Source: Latrodectus hesperus
Taxonomy: Eukaryota; Arthropoda; Arachnida; Araneae; Theridiidae
NCBI GenBank assembly: GCA_037975125.1
Contig: CM075856.1
Span: forward strand, 7,015,078-7,079,077
DNA length: 64,000 nucleotides
Reading direction: 5' to 3'
Each line of letters opens with the position of its first letter. Within the stretch, counting starts at the first letter, position 1. The translations under genes and the position numbers were made by a program. Under the pieces are notes generated by a model that saw only the letters and a list, made by a program, of their open reading frames with translations, did not search any database and was not told the origin of the DNA. This document shows positions 58,857-64,000 of this stretch, in pieces.

Positions 58857-59107
58857 TGAAAATCCTCCGATAGATGGCACCACCAAAGGATCCACTCCCT
58901 CAATTTTTGATCTGAAGGGGGAAGAAATTTTCTCCAGACCATTACACTCATGGTAACTGCTTAGTGACCGACCACAGGACTTTCGATTCCACAGATTTAA
59001 CGAGCACGTATATCGCATGTACTCGGTGGTCTTTGGCAGCATTGGGAATCGAACCCCGCATTTCCCGACTGAAGGGCCGATGTCCTGACCACGAGGCTAC
59101 CACGGTC
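58857..59107 (-). repeat. tRNA-derived SINE
   Basis: On minus it starts 'accgtggtagcctcgtggtc' (A-box region) and has the perfect B box 'ggggttcgattcccaat'. A body of about 170 bp follows. It is similar in plan to family A ('gaccgtggtagcc' head) but its body is different. No target-site duplication recognised. Confidence 0.65.
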
Positions 59108-59831
59108 CTTCATCATTACGTAGACATGTTAAGCAATCACTGAATATGGAGTACGATGTCACATATTGCAATTTTATTAGGTGGATATTAATCCATGGAG
59201 AAAAACAAATATTTATTTGAAAGAAACGTTCTCCGACCATGCTTAAAATCTGTCTCCGTTTTTATAATTTAAATGATAAAATGCATTGCTTTCATTGCTT
59301 AGGTTGATTTGCGAAAGGACATTAATGTTATACTTATACATAGCAAACAGATGATGGAAAATAAGAAATCGAGAGTACAGTACTTATTTTCTTTAAATTA
59401 ATTTTTTCACCTCGTCCAAATAAATTTTAAAATAACTGAGGATCACAAGAAATGCATGTGGCAAATTTTAAGTCAAAATAGTTAATTTATATTAAAGGCT
59501 AATAAATTAAATGAAATTAATTTTTATCTTCCGAAACTCAATGAGGAGAAAAAATTATTTTATTAATTTGCTTTGTTCAAGTGTGCGCAAAATGTTTTTT
59601 TAATGAATATAATCAAACATAAAAATTGTTTTATGATATTTTGACTTTGTTTTTATTGTAATCACTTTTATATTTTGATGCATGGCTAGATTAAACTGAA
59701 ATTGCCTTCCATCAAACAAGAAGAAACAATAAACTTTTTCACTGGACTGATGTTTTATAAATTCATCATTTAGACATTCTACTTCGCAAAATATCTGAAA
59801 TGTCCTATTAAACTACAGAGGGTATTAACAC

Positions 59832-61154
59832 ATTTTTAGAACGATTTCGATTATGAATTTTAAAAAAGTAAATTTTTTCAACAGCTTATGTTTTTCAACA
59901 GCTTATTATTTGAAATGAGAAATATCGTCTGCTACTTTTAAATTTATTCCTCTTTCAAAATGTCGCAAGTAAACAAGCTGGGGATTGAGGGATATGTTTT
60001 TGCGCTTTCCGAAGAGAAATATTTTTATTCCAGGATTCAAAAACGCTGTGAAATGCATGGTATTAAAATTTCTAAGTGCAAAATAAGCAACATTATTAAT
60101 CGGACAGGTAAAATCCGTCTATCATTATTTCTACAGGGAAAGAAGACTCCAAACGAATATCCGAAAAACGTATGTTCTGTTTCAAATGTTTCTAAAGTGA
60201 AACCCCTGGTAACAAGAGAAAATCCACCAACACAGAAATCAATTGCAAAGTCTTTAGATACATCTGTAGCAACAATAAATAAAATAATAAATCAAGATTT
60301 ACAACTTAAAAAAGCTAAAAAACATAATGTTCACCAACTTTTGCCAAGGCATGTGGCTCAACGGAAAACATTTTGTAGAATCCTGTATGAAAACCATTTA
60401 GCAGAAGATAAATGGAAATACATTGTGACCCTTGATGAAGCATGGGTTTACCTGAATGAGTGCAATAAAGAAAGGTCTATTTACTATAGAAAACGAGGAG
60501 AAAAAAATGTACAAACCTGGTCCCGTATATGTAAAGAAAGTTTCTGTAAGGGGTTTATGAAAGTTTCTGTAAGGGGTTTAAGGTTTTCTGTAAGGGGTTT
60601 ATGTAAGGGGTTTAGTCGCAGGTTTCTCCTACAATAGGAAATTAAAAATAAAACGAGTAGAAAAAAATGTTAAAATCAACTCATCATAGTATCAGGAGAG
60701 GATTTTATGTCCAATATTTACAGAAGAAATTCCACTTCTTTATCCCAAAGACTTTCAAATTGTGAAACTTCATCAAGACAAAGCTACAAGTCATACTTCG
60801 AAAACTACCACTGCATTCCTTGAAAAAATAAAGACTTATACAAGTATTGCATATATACCTTTTCAACATCTTCCTGTGAAGTCCCCTGACGTTTCAACTA
60901 TGGACGATTGTGCCTTTGGTTTGTTAAAAAGAGCTCTTTCTGAACGCAAACCCACCACGATTTAAGGACTCTGGAAAATAGTGGAAGAGAAATGGAAAGC
61001 AATACCCCTGGAAATTTTACGAAAAGGTCTTGTATCATGGAAATCATGATGCATACTTATAGTACAGAAAAAAGGCTATCAAAAAGAACATTTAAAAAAA
61101 ATAGTCTTTAAATTTTAAATATTAATCAAACGGTCTCGAAATCGTTCTAAAAAT
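59832..61154 (+). mobile_element. Tc1/mariner-superfamily element of DD41D (rosa-like) type, broken
   Basis: The terminal inverted repeat 'atttttagaacgatttcga' is exact on the left (59832-59850) and right (61136-61154, complement), with a few further bases to TA-containing ends. Between them lies one transposase gene in two frames. The total of about 1.33 kb is full length for the class. The spacing of the last two catalytic Asp (41 residues between) matches the DD41D group known from the rosa family. Confidence 0.8.
59960..60965 (+). pseudogene. DD41D-type transposase, disrupted by a tandem-repeat expansion
   Basis: The start is at ATG 59960. The N-terminal part has helix-turn-helix-like DNA-binding regions ('KSIAKSLDTSVATINKII'). 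'IVTLDEAWVYLN' holds the first catalytic Asp. Near 60545-60614 the 13-mer 'tgtaaggggttta' occurs four times, inserting extra codons and shifting the frame, so the first frame stops at 60635. The remaining core continues in another frame with 'VKLHQDKATSHTSK' (second Asp) and 'SPDVSTMDDCAFGLLK' (third Asp), ending at 60965. In the last motif the residue after Asp is again Asp where Tyr or Phe is common. It is not functional as it stands. Confidence 0.8.
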
Positions 61155-61706
61155 TTGTTTGTTACAATACCAACAAAAAAATTTCTTCGTAAAAAAATAA
61201 ACCAACAAATACCCTTTGTTGTTTTATTTCTTGACACCGCATCCATCTTTTCTACTTTGTGAATACTTTGGAAGGTTAATAACATTAGTTTTGACACTGG
61301 AAGTGTAATTATTCATAAACATGTTTCGATATATTTGTAATATGTAAATATTTTCCATTTAATATAAAGTTAAATTTGTCTATTTTTCATGAGCATGTTA
61401 AGACAATTGCTTAAATTCAATACGATTATTCTCGGGATGATCTGCAGTCAACAACAAATATTATCTTGAAATGAAATAAAGAAAAAATGCAAAACCACCA
61501 GGAAAGCTGGAAACACTGAACGAAATACAATAGATACTTGTTTTTTCGAACTCGTAAGGACTGATAAAATAATTCGTAAAATAAAAATGCTTGTGTGTAA
61601 AATAAAAAGCTAATATTTTTAACTAAATTAGTCTCTCTTTTTGAATAAACTTCTATTAGAAAAAATTATTTAGTATTTACTATATAAAAATGACAAAAGT
61701 AATATA

Positions 61707-61971
61707 TTCGTGTCTACGTTAATATGTGACGTCCGAAGTCCTTCCGCTGGTGTAGCGTGGATGTGGAGAGGAGGGTGCTAGCTCAGGTGTGGCCTCGTCA
61801 CCTGACCGTGGTTCAAAATTACGGGGCACCTTAAAAAGAGAAAAATCGTACTTTTACCTTCGTAGTTCTCTGATCCAAACGAAAAACGCTCTCTATTGAC
61901 TTAATTTGCACAGCCAAAGGCATAGCGAGCTTGGCTTGTGTAAGTGTCATAAGCAACAACAACAAAAGTAA
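61707..61971 (+). mobile_element. SINE family E, 5'-truncated copy with 14-bp target-site duplication
   Basis: It matches the second two thirds of the copy at 5791-6187 and ends in 'agcaacaacaac'. The duplication 'acaaaagtaatata' is perfect at 61693-61706 and 61972-61985. Truncation at the head with an intact tail and duplication is the mark of LINE-driven retroposition. Confidence 0.85.
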
Positions 61972-61989
61972 TATACAATTCATACTTAA

Positions 61990-63700
<1,711 letters not shown>

Positions 63701-63764
63701 ATGTATCAAATGAAGGATACTGAAAACACAAAATCAGTGCTGGATCTACTAATTCAGACAATTC
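63701..63764 (+). CDS. candidate exon of gene 3, gene continues beyond the window
   Basis: The acceptor 'ttctcttttatacag' and donor gtaagt are both strong. Only the phase-0 frame is open: 21 codons including 'MKDTENTKSVLDLLIQTI', phase 1 out. Entry and exit phases equal those of the exons at 3429-3534 and 27923-28043. The next exon lies outside the window. Family not recognised. Confidence 0.45.
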
Positions 63765-64000
63765 GTAAGTAAATTTTTTTTTTTGCTGATTTTTCATTTT
63801 CATAAACATCTTCTAGAAAATATTATTGCTGAATTTTAGAGTCTGAAAATTTGAATCATGAATTTCTCATAAAATCATGCTGAGTAAAATTATTGCAAAA
63901 ATCAAGAAATGCATTGAAAAATCTCTGTGTGCACTTATGACAGAGAAAAGGTCTAGAAATATATGCAGCTTCTCAAAAGTTAATATTGATAAATAACCAC

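Noticed and set aside
59292..59402. Possible exon after 'cattgcttag' with about 33 open codons
   Set aside because: Entry phase does not fit the signal-peptide exon at 58726 and no partner exon is seen. It is probably chance.

Overview
The window looks like intergenic and intronic DNA from an arthropod nuclear genome, most likely a spider or other arachnid. I infer this from the strong AT bias, the very long introns, the many (AT)n tracts, tRNA-derived SINEs ending in (CAA)n-type tails, and Tc1/mariner, BEL/Pao, Ty3/Gypsy and RNase H-bearing LINE copies. No feature pins down the species, and there is nothing bacterial in it. Layout: 1-10.6 kb holds a candidate small secreted-protein gene (exons at 2142, 3429, 5011 and 7021) among SINE copies and AT repeats. 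10.7-15.2 kb is a decayed minus-strand Ty3/Gypsy element. 16-18.7 kb is SINE debris and empty AT-rich DNA. At 18.78 kb a good TATA box precedes a first coding exon of a second small gene, whose further candidate exons lie at 26.0, 27.9 and 31.5 kb. The first intron of that model contains an intact mariner (20.29-21.55 kb), several fold-back sequences, and the most unusual object of the window at 22.52-25.33 kb: a BEL/Pao retroelement with direct repeats and a polypurine tract, in which most of pol is missing and an intronless, decayed copy of a host gene resembling CSDE1/Unr (multi-cold-shock-domain RNA-binding protein) lies between the LTRs, joined in frame to the RNase H end of pol. 27-44.5 kb is a graveyard of LINE 3' ends (29.1 and 33.4 kb), two Tc1-like relics (34.6 and 43.7 kb) and a larger, twice internally deleted minus-strand LINE (37.6-40.5 kb). 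45.4-48.35 kb is a better preserved plus-strand Ty3/Gypsy element with one LTR, a candidate primer-binding site, an open gag, and a pol that breaks off inside the reverse transcriptase; its LTR carries a tRNA-like sequence. 48.4-57 kb is AT-rich DNA with a fold-back element and two young-looking SINEs with target-site duplications. 57-64 kb holds two exons of a third candidate small gene (57.1 and 63.7 kb, running off the window), an isolated signal-peptide exon (58.7 kb), a SINE and a broken DD41D-type Tc1/mariner element (59.8-61.2 kb). How they fit together: the three small gene models share an exon with phase 0 in and phase 1 out, which suggests a local paralog cluster, but their proteins are not recognised and every splice call is by eye. 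Everything else is mobile DNA, mostly dead. Only the mariner transposase at 20453-21487 reads through uninterrupted.
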